Positions 1 to 8,050 of a stretch of DNA of 47,683 nucleotides are shown in pieces (position 1 is the first letter of the stretch; the number at the start of each line of letters is the position of its first letter). The stretch comes from an uncultured Desulfobacterium sp. GTDB lineage: Bacteria > Desulfobacterota > Desulfobacteria > Desulfobacterales > Desulfobacteraceae. The DNA is taken from contig CAKZLA010000231.1 in the NCBI GenBank assembly GCA_937124525.1, forward strand, positions 1 to 47,683. Reading direction: 5' to 3'. The notes beneath the pieces were generated by a model. It ran no database searches. It saw nothing but the letters and a program-made list of their open reading frames with translations, and had not been told where the DNA came from. The position numbers and the translations under genes are program-made.

Positions 1-103
1 AGCCTGAGATTTAGGGGTCAAAAGCTAATTATCCACATAAAAAGCCTTGGGAATATCCCGGCTTAAGTGGGTAGCCTGAAGACTTACACCAGGGAGAACC
101 ACC

Positions 104-712
104 TTGCCCCATACGATTTTTGATACTCCGGTACTACAAAGAATAATGCCACGCATCTCTCACCTTATATTAAAAATTGCCGGATGGCGGGTTGAAGGCA
201 GCCTTCCCCATAGTACCATGTTTGTTATCATTGCAGCACCCCACACGTCCAACTGGGATTTTCCCTTTATGCTCTTAGTCTCATTTGCCATGGAAATGAA
301 AGTTAACTGGATGGGGAAAGATGCCATTTTTCGAAAACCCTTCAGGGGGCTTTTCAAATGGCTGGGGGGAATTCCCATTGACAGAAGCAGTAGTAATAAT
401 GTTGTAAAACAATCCATCGAAACTCTGATCCGCAATGATAATCTGGCCCTGGTAGTCCCCCCTTCGGGAACCCGACAACGGGTGACCCGCTGGAAAACGG
501 GATTTTATCACATCGCCAACGGGGCAAAAGTGCCCATTGCATTGGGTTTTCTGGACTATCAAAGAAAAGTCGGTGGCATCGGTCCCCACCTGCTGCCCCA
601 GGGGGATCTGGCTGCAGATATGGAAATCATCCGTGCATTTTATGCCCGGGTGACGGGAAAATATCCGGAAAATGCCATTCTTCCCCCCAGCGCTAACAAA
701 GATACCCCTTGA
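104..712 (+). CDS. PlsC-like 1-acylglycerol-3-phosphate acyltransferase family protein
   Basis: Small 202-residue acyltransferase of the PlsC/LPLAT fold, expected to move an acyl chain onto a lysophospholipid or related acceptor at the inner membrane. The family HX4D motif is at residues 47-52 (HTSNWD). A GGIPIDR block follows at about 88-94, and VPPSGTR at 118-124 takes the place of the usual FPEGTR, so the acidic residue of that block is Ser. The protein is shorter than typical PlsC (about 240) and resembles the compact stand-alone LPLAT group. The start is a TTG preceded by 'agggag'; an ATG at residue 15 is the alternative. It stands alone upstream of metF, and a palindromic repeat begins 5 bp after its stop. 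Family membership is fairly sure; the substrate is unknown. Confidence 0.8.
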   Translation: MPHTIFDTPVLQRIMPRISHLILKIAGWRVEGSLPHSTMFVIIAAPHTSNWDFPFMLLVSFAMEMKVNWMGKDAIFRKPFRGLFKWLGGIPIDRSSSNNVVKQSIETLIRNDNLALVVPPSGTRQRVTRWKTGFYHIANGAKVPIALGFLDYQRKVGGIGPHLLPQGDLAADMEIIRAFYARVTGKYPENAILPPSANKDTP

Positions 713-716
713 AAAT

Positions 717-820
717 GGCATCCGTTATATAAATTCAAAAAAGCACTTTACCGTTTTTTGGAAAAATCCCCTGACAATGGGAGGTCCTTTAAAAAGTGCA
801 AAGAATTTTTGAGCGATGTC
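717..820 (+). repeat. Dispersed palindromic repeat, copy A
   Basis: About 104 bp starting ggcatc and ending gatgtc, which pair with each other as an imperfect hairpin. It aligns along its whole length with 19943-20045, and its ends match 38569-38697 and 4541-4578 (minus). Shared pieces are a left end ggcatc-N-ttatat, an internal aaaagtactttac-like block, and a right end aaag(t/a)atttttga-cgatg. It lies directly after the acyltransferase gene and may act in transcription termination. Confidence 0.6.
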
Positions 821-949
821 TTGAAACCTATCTAAAAAAGAGGGAGGGTCTATTCCATTTTTTTACGGATTATTATTGCTTTTTTTTCATTTTGGTCTAC
901 TTTATATAATGGCTTAAGAGTTATAACTCATAAATAAAGGAGACCCAAT

Positions 950-1825
950 ATGCGCGTTGCCACATTGTATAAAAATCAGACACACCCCAGTATTTCCTTT
1001 GAATTCTTCCCTCCCAGGGATAAAAAAGCCGAGGCAGAATTTACCACTATTGTTGACCAATTGGCCACCCTGAAACCCGATTACATGTCCATGACCTTCG
1101 GAGCTGGCGGGTCAACAAGTGAGGGCTCTTACCAAGCCGTCAAAATGATGAAACAAGAAAAAAAGCTACCCACCGTGGCCTACCTGGCCGGATTTGGGCT
1201 TAGCCCCGACAGCATCACCACAGTCCTGGACCGATACAAAGCCCTTGGCATTGAAACCATCTTTGTCCTGCGGGGGGACGAACCCCGGGGCACCGATTTT
1301 GTTCCCCACCCCGATAGCTTCTCCTATGCCTCAGACATCCTGAAATTCATCAGTGATCGCTATGACTTTGATCTGGGATGCGCTGGCTACCCCGAGGCCC
1401 ATGTCCAGGCAGAGAGTCTGGAAAAAGACATTGAATACCTCAAGCTGAAACAGGACAACGGCGCACAATACGTGGTGGTTCAGTATTTTTATGATAATGC
1501 TTTTTTCTATACCTATGTGGACAAATGCAGGGCCGCTGGTGTCACCGTTCCCATCATTCCGGGTATCATGCCCATCTACACCGCAAAACTTACCAACATG
1601 CTGTGCAAACTATGTGGTTCCACCCTGCCAGCAGGGGTTAAAAAACAACTTGACGACACAAAAGACGCAAAGGAAGCCTCAGCATTGGGCATGGATGTGG
1701 CATTTGAACAATGCAAAGATCTTCTGGCCCATGGCGTGGATGGTCTCCATTTCTATACCATGGATCGAGTCCCGTCGGTGACCCGGATTGTTCAGCGATT
1801 AAGAGAAGAAGGGCTTCTTAAATAA
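950..1825 (+). CDS. metF: 5,10-methylenetetrahydrofolate reductase (MetF family)
   Basis: A 291-residue TIM-barrel flavoprotein that interconverts methylene- and methyl-tetrahydrofolate. The MetF start SFEFFPPR is at residues 16-23, followed by MSMTFGAGGS around 46-55, LRGDEPRG around 108-115, and the C-terminal GVDGLHFYTMDR. Length fits E. coli-type MetF. The start is fixed by 'aaggag' seven bases before the ATG, and a TATAAT box is visible at 905-910 without a convincing -35. This is the first of two MetF-like genes here: the second (41507-42430) sits with metV and electron-transfer genes. This solitary copy may serve methionine synthesis while the other serves the C1/acetyl-CoA pathway. 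That division of labour is inference. Confidence 0.93.
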   Translation: MRVATLYKNQTHPSISFEFFPPRDKKAEAEFTTIVDQLATLKPDYMSMTFGAGGSTSEGSYQAVKMMKQEKKLPTVAYLAGFGLSPDSITTVLDRYKALGIETIFVLRGDEPRGTDFVPHPDSFSYASDILKFISDRYDFDLGCAGYPEAHVQAESLEKDIEYLKLKQDNGAQYVVVQYFYDNAFFYTYVDKCRAAGVTVPIIPGIMPIYTAKLTNMLCKLCGSTLPAGVKKQLDDTKDAKEASALGMDVAFEQCKDLLAHGVDGLHFYTMDRVPSVTRIVQRLREEGLLK

Positions 1826-1892
1826 CATACATGGCAGTAACCGCCTGCCACAACAAGAATTGAGACTTCAATTATTTCAGTATGTTGGATGA

Positions 1893-2012
1893 AGTTTCAT
1901 GTAAGTTCTCAATAAATTAGGGCATTCAAGAATTTGTCTTGAATAGCACCCAGCGTTTAAAGGCTTAAGCAGACTTTATCACCCCGGGTTATTGAGAACT
2001 TACGAGTTTCAT
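1893..2012. mobile_element. MITE-like element with IS66-like ends
   Basis: Perfect 15-bp terminal inverted repeats, gtaagttctcaataa at 1901-1915 and its complement at 1989-2003, enclose about 73 bp with no gene. The directly repeated octamer agtttcat flanks them at 1893-1900 and 2005-2012, and looks like a target-site duplication. GTAAG-type termini and 8-bp duplications are hallmarks of the IS66 family. The right boundary is ambiguous by one base. Inside, an 8-bp perfect hairpin arm pair lies around 1923-1945. The element sits in the leader of the NifU-like gene. Confidence 0.6.
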
Positions 2013-2048
2013 ATAAAAAGCCAACCCAGACAATCAGGAAACATAGAG

Positions 2049-2504
2049 ATGGCAGACAAACTGGATCAATTTCTGGATGACCTCCAGGAAAAAATATTTG
2101 ATGAAGCAAAGGAAGTATTGGGTGACAAGGGATTTCATCGATGGCAAAATCCCAGATTCAGGGGAAAACTCACCCACTGTGATGTCCATGCCCACACCGT
2201 TGGGGCCTGCGGGGATTCCATGGACATTTATCTTAAATTCGACAACGAAATAGTGTCAGACGCTTCCTACATAACTGACGGGTGCGGCTCCAGCAATGTG
2301 TGCGGCTCCTTTGCAGCAGAGTTGAGCCTGGGAAAACGGGCAGAGGAACTTGCCGACATCACCGGGGAACTCATTCTCTCAAAACTTGGGGATGTTCCCG
2401 AAGATGACCAGCATTGTGCATTTCTTGCCGCGGGTACCGTGCAAGAGGCATTGAAAGGATACTATACCGCCGACAATAGGAAAAAAAAGGAAGAGACTCA
2501 ATGA
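2049..2504 (+). CDS. NifU/IscU-like iron-sulfur cluster scaffold protein
   Basis: A 151-residue protein with the cysteine layout of the IscU/NifU N-terminal domain: C54-G-D56, G-C79-G-S-S, C85 and the late H122-C123 pair. These match the three ligand cysteines plus the Asp next to the first one in IscU. Such proteins assemble and pass on Fe-S clusters. I chose ATG 2049 because 'agga' lies nine bases upstream; the open frame extends back to a TTG at about 1992, but that lies inside the MITE-like repeat. It overlaps the next small gene by 4 bp (ATGA), so the two are probably co-translated. No IscS or NifS gene is adjacent. Extra cysteines (44, 85) are unlike classical IscU, so it may be a specialised scaffold. 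Confidence 0.8.
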   Translation: MADKLDQFLDDLQEKIFDEAKEVLGDKGFHRWQNPRFRGKLTHCDVHAHTVGACGDSMDIYLKFDNEIVSDASYITDGCGSSNVCGSFAAELSLGKRAEELADITGELILSKLGDVPEDDQHCAFLAAGTVQEALKGYYTADNRKKKEETQ

Positions 2505-2716
2505 ACAACGACCGGGAGATGATAACGGTTCAGGTCAATCTGGATATCACCGTTGAGGCATTGCAAACCGTTGTGGCCAATGCCAAAAAAGCTGCGGGAA
2601 AAGATGAGCGGGGGGTTTACCGTGTGGATACGGCTGACTGTCTGGGAAAGGTGATTTCACAATTTCTGTATGATCGTGATTTTGATACATTTGCCCGGGA
2701 CATGAATAACTACTGA
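2501..2716 (+). CDS. Small conserved-looking protein of unknown function
   Basis: A 71-residue protein overlapping the NifU-like gene by 4 bp (ATGA), which argues for a real, translationally coupled gene. It begins with a beta-strand-like ITVQVNLDITVEALQTVV segment, is followed by a charged helix, and has a single cysteine near residue 47 (ADCLGK). No signal peptide, transmembrane segment or metal motif is seen. I do not recognise the family; the coupling suggests a helper of the scaffold protein. It ends shortly before a hairpin that separates it from the convergent flavoprotein gene. Confidence 0.65.
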   Translation: MNNDREMITVQVNLDITVEALQTVVANAKKAAGKDERGVYRVDTADCLGKVISQFLYDRDFDTFARDMNNY

Positions 2717-2722
2717 AGAAGC

Positions 2723-2779
2723 GTTGACACTTGTTCATCATTTCTAAAAAATAGAAACTTTGTTTTAACAAGTGCCAAC
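2723..2779. terminator. Hairpin between convergent genes, probable bidirectional terminator
   Basis: Inverted repeat of 13 bp with one mismatch: gttgacacttgtt at 2723-2735 against aacaagtgccaac at 2767-2779. An inner tttcta/tagaaa pair flanks an A run. It lies between the plus-strand small gene (ends 2716) and the minus-strand flavoprotein (ends 2807). Confidence 0.5.
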
Positions 2780-2806
2780 ACACCACATAAAAAATATTAG
2801 ATTATT

Positions 2807-4162
2807 TTATTTACGAGCCTTTTGAAGGGCCTGTTCCGCTGCAATGGTGATGGGTTCCTTACTCGGTTCTGACGCACAATCGGGATTTCCCGCACACATC
2901 AGCATCACCAGATCGGCAATCTTTTTTTCTCCCAATATCAAGGCATTAATGGTGTCGATCTCCTTGACAGGTCCTTCAGCATCACTGATGATCTGCCCCC
3001 CCAGTAATTTCTGGGATTCCTTATCAAATACCAATTTCAGGGTCCAGGGACGAACCCCGGGGATCATGCTGTGCTTGCTCACGGAATCCACAGTGGCACA
3101 CACCGGGGTAAACCCATTTTGTTTTGCCTGTTCCTCGGTGAATCCCGTGGCTGAAATATTCTTCTCAAACAATTTCACAGCACTGTTGCCCAGAAGTCCT
3201 GGGAAGGGCAAATCAAATCCGGCCAGTCGTTTGGCAATGAGACGGCCCTGGATCACGGCAGGCCCCCTAAGCTGAATGGGGGTGGGCTCTTTGGTGATAA
3301 AATGGAAATTGTCAATGCAGTCTCCCCCGGCAAACACGTCGGGGTCGGAAGTTTCCATGAATTCATTGGCCTTTATGCCAAATTTTCCCATCTCAAGGCC
3401 CATGGCCGTGGCCAGTTCCAGATTGGGTCTGGAGCCAACGTTCATGAAAACCATGTCGGTTTCCACGGTTTCTCCGGACTCAAATTTAACCCCACTGACA
3501 TGTCCATCTGTTCCTAAAATTTCAATGACCTTTTCGCCCATGCTCATGGTCAGGCCCTTTTCTTCAAGATAGGTTTGAACTGTACCTGCCATTTCAGGGT
3601 CCAGCATCAGCCCCAGGGGGTGATCCAGCACTTCCACCACGGTCATCTCATAGAAATCCGGATTGGATTCCTTTAAAAGCGTTGCCACTTCCAGATTTAA
3701 GAAACCGGCACCGATGAACAATGCTTTTTTCGGCGTATTTGTTTCCATATATGCCCGCACTTTTTCCGCATCAACAAGGGCTCTCAGGGTAAAAACCCCT
3801 TCCAGATCATTGCCGGGGATGGGAAGCAAAAATGGTGATGAGCCTGTGGAAAGAATGAGCTTATCATAGGCAATTTTCTTTCCACCGCTCAAAGACACGG
3901 TTTTATCTTCCCGGTTCACCGTTTCAACACGATCAATGATCATGTTGATATTATTGTTTGTGAACATGGTGTCGGGATTAACAATGGACTCTCCTGTGAC
4001 CAGACCGGCCACGACGTGGGGTAAGGCTCAACGGACAATGAATCGATCTTCCGCCCGGATTAGGGTGATGTTCACCTCTGGCATCAATTTTTTGGAAAGC
4101 ATGGCTGCAGGTGCGCCCACACCACCACATCCGACAATGACAAGGTTTTCTCCCTTTTTCAT
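2807..4162 (-). CDS. FAD-dependent pyridine nucleotide-disulfide reductase (CoA-disulfide reductase/NADH oxidase type), probable selenoprotein with in-frame TGA at codon 45
   Basis: Read through one TGA, this is a 451-residue flavoprotein. Visible parts are an N-terminal FAD motif VIVGCGGVGAPAA (residues 8-20), the active-site segment FIVR-TGA-ALPHV (41-50), a second dinucleotide motif ALFIGAGFLNLEVA (about 147-160), an FAD C-box TDMVFMNVGSRPN and a dimerisation domain. The CoA-disulfide reductase/NADH oxidase family has its single redox-active cysteine at the TGA position (about residue 43-45, in xCALPY-like context), so selenocysteine is likely. A stem-loop with loop GGTCT follows at the right distance. 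The ATG at 4162 has 'aggag' seven bases upstream. Without readthrough only a 44-residue peptide or an N-truncated 401-residue product lacking the FAD motif is possible. A tail CAGNPDC (423-429) adds two cysteines. The exact substrate (CoA disulfide, polysulfide, O2) is unknown. Confidence 0.85.
3996..4030 (-). promoter_or_regulatory. Candidate bacterial SECIS element with its UGA codon
   Basis: On the minus strand the TGA is 4030-4028. After 15 bases, GTGGCC (4012-4007) pairs with GGTCAC (4001-3996) around the five-base loop GGTCT (4006-4002): six pairs including one G-T wobble. The loop is the same GGUCU seen in the E. coli fdhF SECIS, and the 21-base gap from the UGA to the loop is in the known bacterial range. 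Confidence 0.7.
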
Positions 4163-4254
4163 ACAATGTCTCCTTTATTTATTAACAGAAAAATGAATTA
4201 GTACTCCTGGAAAGGATATATGCAAAAGAAATACCACATTTTGATCATTACCTC

Positions 4255-4284
4255 ATTATACAATAAAAGTCACCTGTTAAGTAA
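4255..4284 (-). promoter_or_regulatory. Putative sigma70 promoter for the selenoprotein gene
   Basis: On the minus strand TTACTT (4284-4279) is followed after 18 bases by TATAAT (4260-4255), about 90 bases upstream of the ATG at 4162. The -10 is perfect and the -35 is moderate. Confidence 0.4.
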
Positions 4285-4540
4285 ATATTCGGTTTGCTTA
4301 TGTAAATGTTTGGACAGTGCCCCATGTTCGCCTGTTTGGGGCTGTGTAGCATACTAATGCTATGTGAGCAGACCAACACACAGGCATTGTTATCCCCATT
4401 CAATACGTTACCACAACGCCTCTGTAACGTTACTTCAATAATTAAAAACATCATCACCCGCTAATTTTTTGACTATCCTTCATTTTCCAGTTTATACTTG
4501 TAGAAGCAATATCCCCAATTTCTCGGAAACCATTCCCCCA

Positions 4541-4578
4541 AAAATACAAAGTACTTTTGGAGTGATATAAAGGATGCC
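4541..4578 (-). repeat. Dispersed palindromic repeat, partial copy D (left end)
   Basis: On the minus strand this reads ggcatcctttatatcac, then ccaaaagtactttgta. It matches the left half of copy B (19943 onward) and of copy C (38569 onward). No right half is recognisable, so it is a truncated copy. It lies just upstream of the pseudouridine synthase gene. Confidence 0.5.
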
Positions 4579-4599
4579 AAAGAAAGGAATAGTTCAAAT

Positions 4600-5481
4600 A
4601 TGACAATCTCTAAATATCCCTCCACCGTTCTCATGCCTTGGATGGGAAAGCCTTATCCATCAATCCTGGATTTTTTGACCAAAAGATTCCCCAACATTCC
4701 CAGGGACATCTGGAAGGCCAGGATAGATTCCGGAAAGGTCCTCACAGAAAAAGGAAACACCGTCTTCCTGGACACTCCCTACGCCCCATTAAAAAGACTC
4801 CATTATTTCAGGGAAGTGGCAGAGGAATCTGCCATTCCCTTCACCGAAACCATCCTCTTTTGCAACAAAGAAATCCTTGTGGCCTGTAAGCCCCATTTTC
4901 TTCCGGTGACCCCTGGGGGCACCTATGTAAATGAGTGTTTGCTGCATCGTTTAAAGAAAAAGACAGGAAACCGCAATCTTTCACCCATCAACAGAATTGA
5001 CCGGGAAACCGCAGGCCTGGTTCTGTTTTCCATGAACCCTGAAACCAGGGGACGGTACCAGGAACTGTTCATGAAAGGGAAAATTGAAAAAACCTACCAA
5101 GCGGTGACCGCCTTCCCCCAGGAGCCGACGAAAAATTCATGGACCGTGGAAAATAGACTGGTCAAGGGGGAGCCATGGTTCAGAATGAAGTCAACTCCGG
5201 GTCAACCCAATGCAGTTTCAAAAATAACCCTGGTAAACCATAGAGGTAACAGGGCATTTTTTCAATTACAACCCATCACCGGCAAAAAACATCAGCTACG
5301 CCTGCACCTAAGTGGATTGGGATTCCCCATACTCAATGACAGGTATTATCCGGAACTCTTGCCGGAGAAAAAAAAAGTTTTTTCAGCACCGCTCCAGCTT
5401 CTTGCCAGAAAACTTAAATTCCGAGATCCAATTTCAGGCAGACAAATGGCCTATGAGTCAAACCGTCGACTTTTTTTATAA
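4600..5481 (+). CDS. RluA-family pseudouridine synthase
   Basis: A 293-residue enzyme of the RluA family, which isomerises uridine to pseudouridine in rRNA or tRNA. The catalytic segment INRIDRETAGLVLFS carries the essential aspartate at residue 134, in the place of HRLDxxTSGLLL. ILVACKPHFLPVTPGG (92-107) matches the family's 'NKPxGxxVxP' strand, and ITGKKHQLRLHLSGLGFPIL near 230-250 matches the 'TGRTHQIRxH' motif with Lys-Lys in place of Arg-Thr. An S4-like N-terminal region is weak. The gene is monocistronic. The target nucleotide cannot be told from sequence; the divergent catalytic context suggests a YlyB/RluA-like paralogue. Confidence 0.85.
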   Translation: MTISKYPSTVLMPWMGKPYPSILDFLTKRFPNIPRDIWKARIDSGKVLTEKGNTVFLDTPYAPLKRLHYFREVAEESAIPFTETILFCNKEILVACKPHFLPVTPGGTYVNECLLHRLKKKTGNRNLSPINRIDRETAGLVLFSMNPETRGRYQELFMKGKIEKTYQAVTAFPQEPTKNSWTVENRLVKGEPWFRMKSTPGQPNAVSKITLVNHRGNRAFFQLQPITGKKHQLRLHLSGLGFPILNDRYYPELLPEKKKVFSAPLQLLARKLKFRDPISGRQMAYESNRRLFL

Positions 5482-5503
5482 TTCCTGATATAAATTCCAG
5501 AAT

Positions 5504-5666
5504 CAATTTTCGGAAAATGGTAAATTTCAGTGGGATCAATCCATATTATTACGATTTTTATCTATTCAATAGTGTTTTTTTGATAAAACATGAATTCTGA
5601 TAAAAAACTCAGGCACCAATGAAATAAACCAGACCCCGTGCACCAGCGCTGAAAACACGAAAATTG
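5504..5666. repeat. AT-rich nested inverted-repeat element, copy 1
   Basis: Begins caattttcggaa (5504) and closes with cgaaaattg (5658-5666). Its first 90 bases align with 34145-34235: shared blocks are ttttcgga, taaattt, attcaa and tttttttgataaaa. It lies in the 295-bp gap upstream of the double binding-protein gene. Homology to the other copy is by eye and the copies are degenerate. Confidence 0.35.
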
Positions 5667-5776
5667 CCTCATTTAATCATAGATATCAACCACTGTAACA
5701 ATGCTAAAAACGGCGAGATAAATCCAGGAATTAATCAGGGCAGACCAATCAAACATTTGACCGTGGAGGTATCATC

Positions 5777-7954
5777 ATGGATTTTGTAAAAACAATATGG
5801 GCACTGGTTTATCTGTCCTATCTTATCTGTACACCCCAGACAGCATCCGCTTTTGAACCTGTCAAGATAGCCGTTATTTTTGCCCAAACAGGCATAGCTG
5901 CCGAAGATAATGTGGCAATGGGTCAAGCAGCAACCATGGCAGTGGATGAGATAAATCAGCAGGGTGGCTTATTGGGTAGACCCATTGAGTTAATTTTCAT
6001 TGATAATAAAAGTACTTCGCTTGGATCAAAATCTGCAGCCATGGAGGCGGTGCAACGTCAGGTAACAGGAGTTATTGGTGCCTCCTGGAGTTCCCATTCC
6101 CTTGCCATGGCGCCGGTGCTGCAAAAGGCAAGAATACCCATGATCACACCCGTTTCAACAAGTCCACAGGTGACTAAATTTGGGAATTATATTTTCAGGG
6201 TCTGTTTCACAGATGAACTCCAGGCCAAAACCATGGCAAGGTTTGCCAGAAAAGATCTTAATGCCGGTACCGCTGTGGTATTACATAATATCAATGAGCA
6301 ATACAGCATCACCCTGGGGAATTTTTTCACCCACTGGTTTATCAAAAATGGCGGCACGGTGTTATTCCAGGGAAACTACACTGGCAAAAGTGTTGATTTT
6401 ACTGAAATGCTTACAAAAGTAAAAATATTGAATCCTGACGTTGTGTTCATCCCCGGTTATTCCAGGGACAGTGCCCTTGTGATACGACAAGCAGTTGACA
6501 TGGGCATTACAACCACCTTCCTTGGCGGAGATGCCTGGACAACAAAAATGTTTGATTATGCAGGGAAGTCCTTAAATGGCAGTTACACCACTGCTAACTG
6601 GCACAAAGATTTCCCCTTTCCTGAATCCCATCATCTAAGGGCATTATTCCATAGAACCTATGACAACAGCCCTGTGTACAATTCTGATATTCCCTTGACC
6701 TATGATGCAGTGGGCCTTTTTGCCCATGCCGTGAAAAAAGCTGGCACCCTTGACAGACAAAAAATTCGGGATGTACTGGTTAGAACCGTTGATTTTCATG
6801 GTGCCACAGGGAATATATCCTTTGATGGGAAAGGGGATCCCATGGGAAAGGAGGTTGTCATTGTTCAGTATGATCAGCGCACCCCCAGATTCATAAAATC
6901 CGTTAAAGAAGAGACCATAAAAATAGCGGCAATTTTTGCATTAACCGGCAAAGCCACTGCATCAAACAAGCCGTCCCTTGAAGGGGTTATCAGTGCCGTG
7001 GATGAGATCAATGCCTCCGGGGGCATTTTCGACAAAAAAATAAAACTTCACATTTTTGATAATCAAAGCACCCCCATTGGTTCCAAAATAGCTGCGAAAA
7101 AGGCGGTTTCAGAAGAAGTTACCGCCATTATCGGAGCCGACTGGAGTGGGCATTCATTGGCAATTGCCAAGGTGGCACAGGCTGCAGGGGTTCCCAGGAT
7201 AACCAATATCTCAACAAATGAGGCGGTGACACAAACAGGGGATTATATTTTCCGGGTCTGCTTTACTGACTCTTTTCAAGGTCAGGTGATGGCCAAATTT
7301 GCCATTGAAGATTTAAAGGGCGCCTCCGCTGTCATCTTTACCAATATTACAAGTTCCTACAGCATGGGATTATCCCGGGAGTTTCAAAACACCTTTGAAA
7401 AATCAGGGGGCAAGGTTTTGTTCACCGCATCATATAAAGCGGGACCCAAAAATTATAAAAAACTTATTTCACAAACCAAAAATAAAAATCCAGATGTAAT
7501 TTTTTTCTCGGGTCACGATGAAAGCGGATTTCTGGCCCAACAGGCACAACTTTCCGGAATCAAATCAATTCTCCTGGGGGGCGATGATTGGGACACAAAA
7601 AGCTTCTTATCAAAGGGCGGCAAAGAACTCAAAAAGGGATATTATTGTACCCATTGGTCACCAGCCTCCCAGACCCCTGTTTCCCTTGCCTTTGTGAAAA
7701 AATTTAAAACCATGGGAAAAATCAGTTCAGGTTTTGCGCTTTCCCATGATGCGATTTTTTTATTGGCCAATGCAATGATCCAGGCTGGTTCCATGGACAG
7801 AAAAAAAATTCGAGACGGGTTAAAAGAAACCAGCACCTTTGAGGGCATCACCGGAAAAATAATTTTTGACAAAAACAGAAATCCCGTTAAGAATGCCGTG
7901 ATCAATGAAATTAATAATGGTAATATCAGATATATTAAAACCATTTTTCCCTGA
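5777..7954 (+). CDS. Periplasmic ligand-binding protein with two tandem Peripla_BP_6 (LivJ-like) domains
   Basis: A 725-residue protein with an N-terminal signal peptide (hydrophobic 8-20, cut near the A-S-A-F motif at about 24-27). Two full-length copies of a branched-chain-amino-acid-type binding domain follow, at about residues 29-378 and 380-725. The copies align throughout: VDEIN-x-x-GG, SKxAAxxAV, GAxWSxHSLA, YIFRVCFTD, NPDV-x-F, LGGD-x-W and D-x-KKIRD-x-L recur in order, so the gene arose by internal duplication. Usual family members have one domain of about 380 residues. The ATG at 5777 has 'gtggagg' upstream. The next gene (96 bp on, same strand) is a membrane histidine kinase, so the protein probably senses ligands for signalling rather than feeding an ABC transporter; no permease or ATPase gene is near. 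The ligand is unknown. Confidence 0.85.
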   Translation: MDFVKTIWALVYLSYLICTPQTASAFEPVKIAVIFAQTGIAAEDNVAMGQAATMAVDEINQQGGLLGRPIELIFIDNKSTSLGSKSAAMEAVQRQVTGVIGASWSSHSLAMAPVLQKARIPMITPVSTSPQVTKFGNYIFRVCFTDELQAKTMARFARKDLNAGTAVVLHNINEQYSITLGNFFTHWFIKNGGTVLFQGNYTGKSVDFTEMLTKVKILNPDVVFIPGYSRDSALVIRQAVDMGITTTFLGGDAWTTKMFDYAGKSLNGSYTTANWHKDFPFPESHHLRALFHRTYDNSPVYNSDIPLTYDAVGLFAHAVKKAGTLDRQKIRDVLVRTVDFHGATGNISFDGKGDPMGKEVVIVQYDQRTPRFIKSVKEETIKIAAIFALTGKATASNKPSLEGVISAVDEINASGGIFDKKIKLHIFDNQSTPIGSKIAAKKAVSEEVTAIIGADWSGHSLAIAKVAQAAGVPRITNISTNEAVTQTGDYIFRVCFTDSFQGQVMAKFAIEDLKGASAVIFTNITSSYSMGLSREFQNTFEKSGGKVLFTASYKAGPKNYKKLISQTKNKNPDVIFFSGHDESGFLAQQAQLSGIKSILLGGDDWDTKSFLSKGGKELKKGYYCTHWSPASQTPVSLAFVKKFKTMGKISSGFALSHDAIFLLANAMIQAGSMDRKKIRDGLKETSTFEGITGKIIFDKNRNPVKNAVINEINNGNIRYIKTIFP

Positions 7955-8050
7955 TTCACCCCGCCGGAATGGGGCATTGTAATTAATCCTGACCTCAATT
8001 TTTCCAAAAACAAATCTCAACAACACATCATCGATCAAAAGTTACTTATT

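Noticed and set aside
3978..4166. Minus-strand 62-residue frame over the start of the flavoprotein gene
   Set aside because: It is one base out of frame with the flavoprotein; the FAD motif is encoded in the frame starting at 4162 through the TGA, so this is a shadow.
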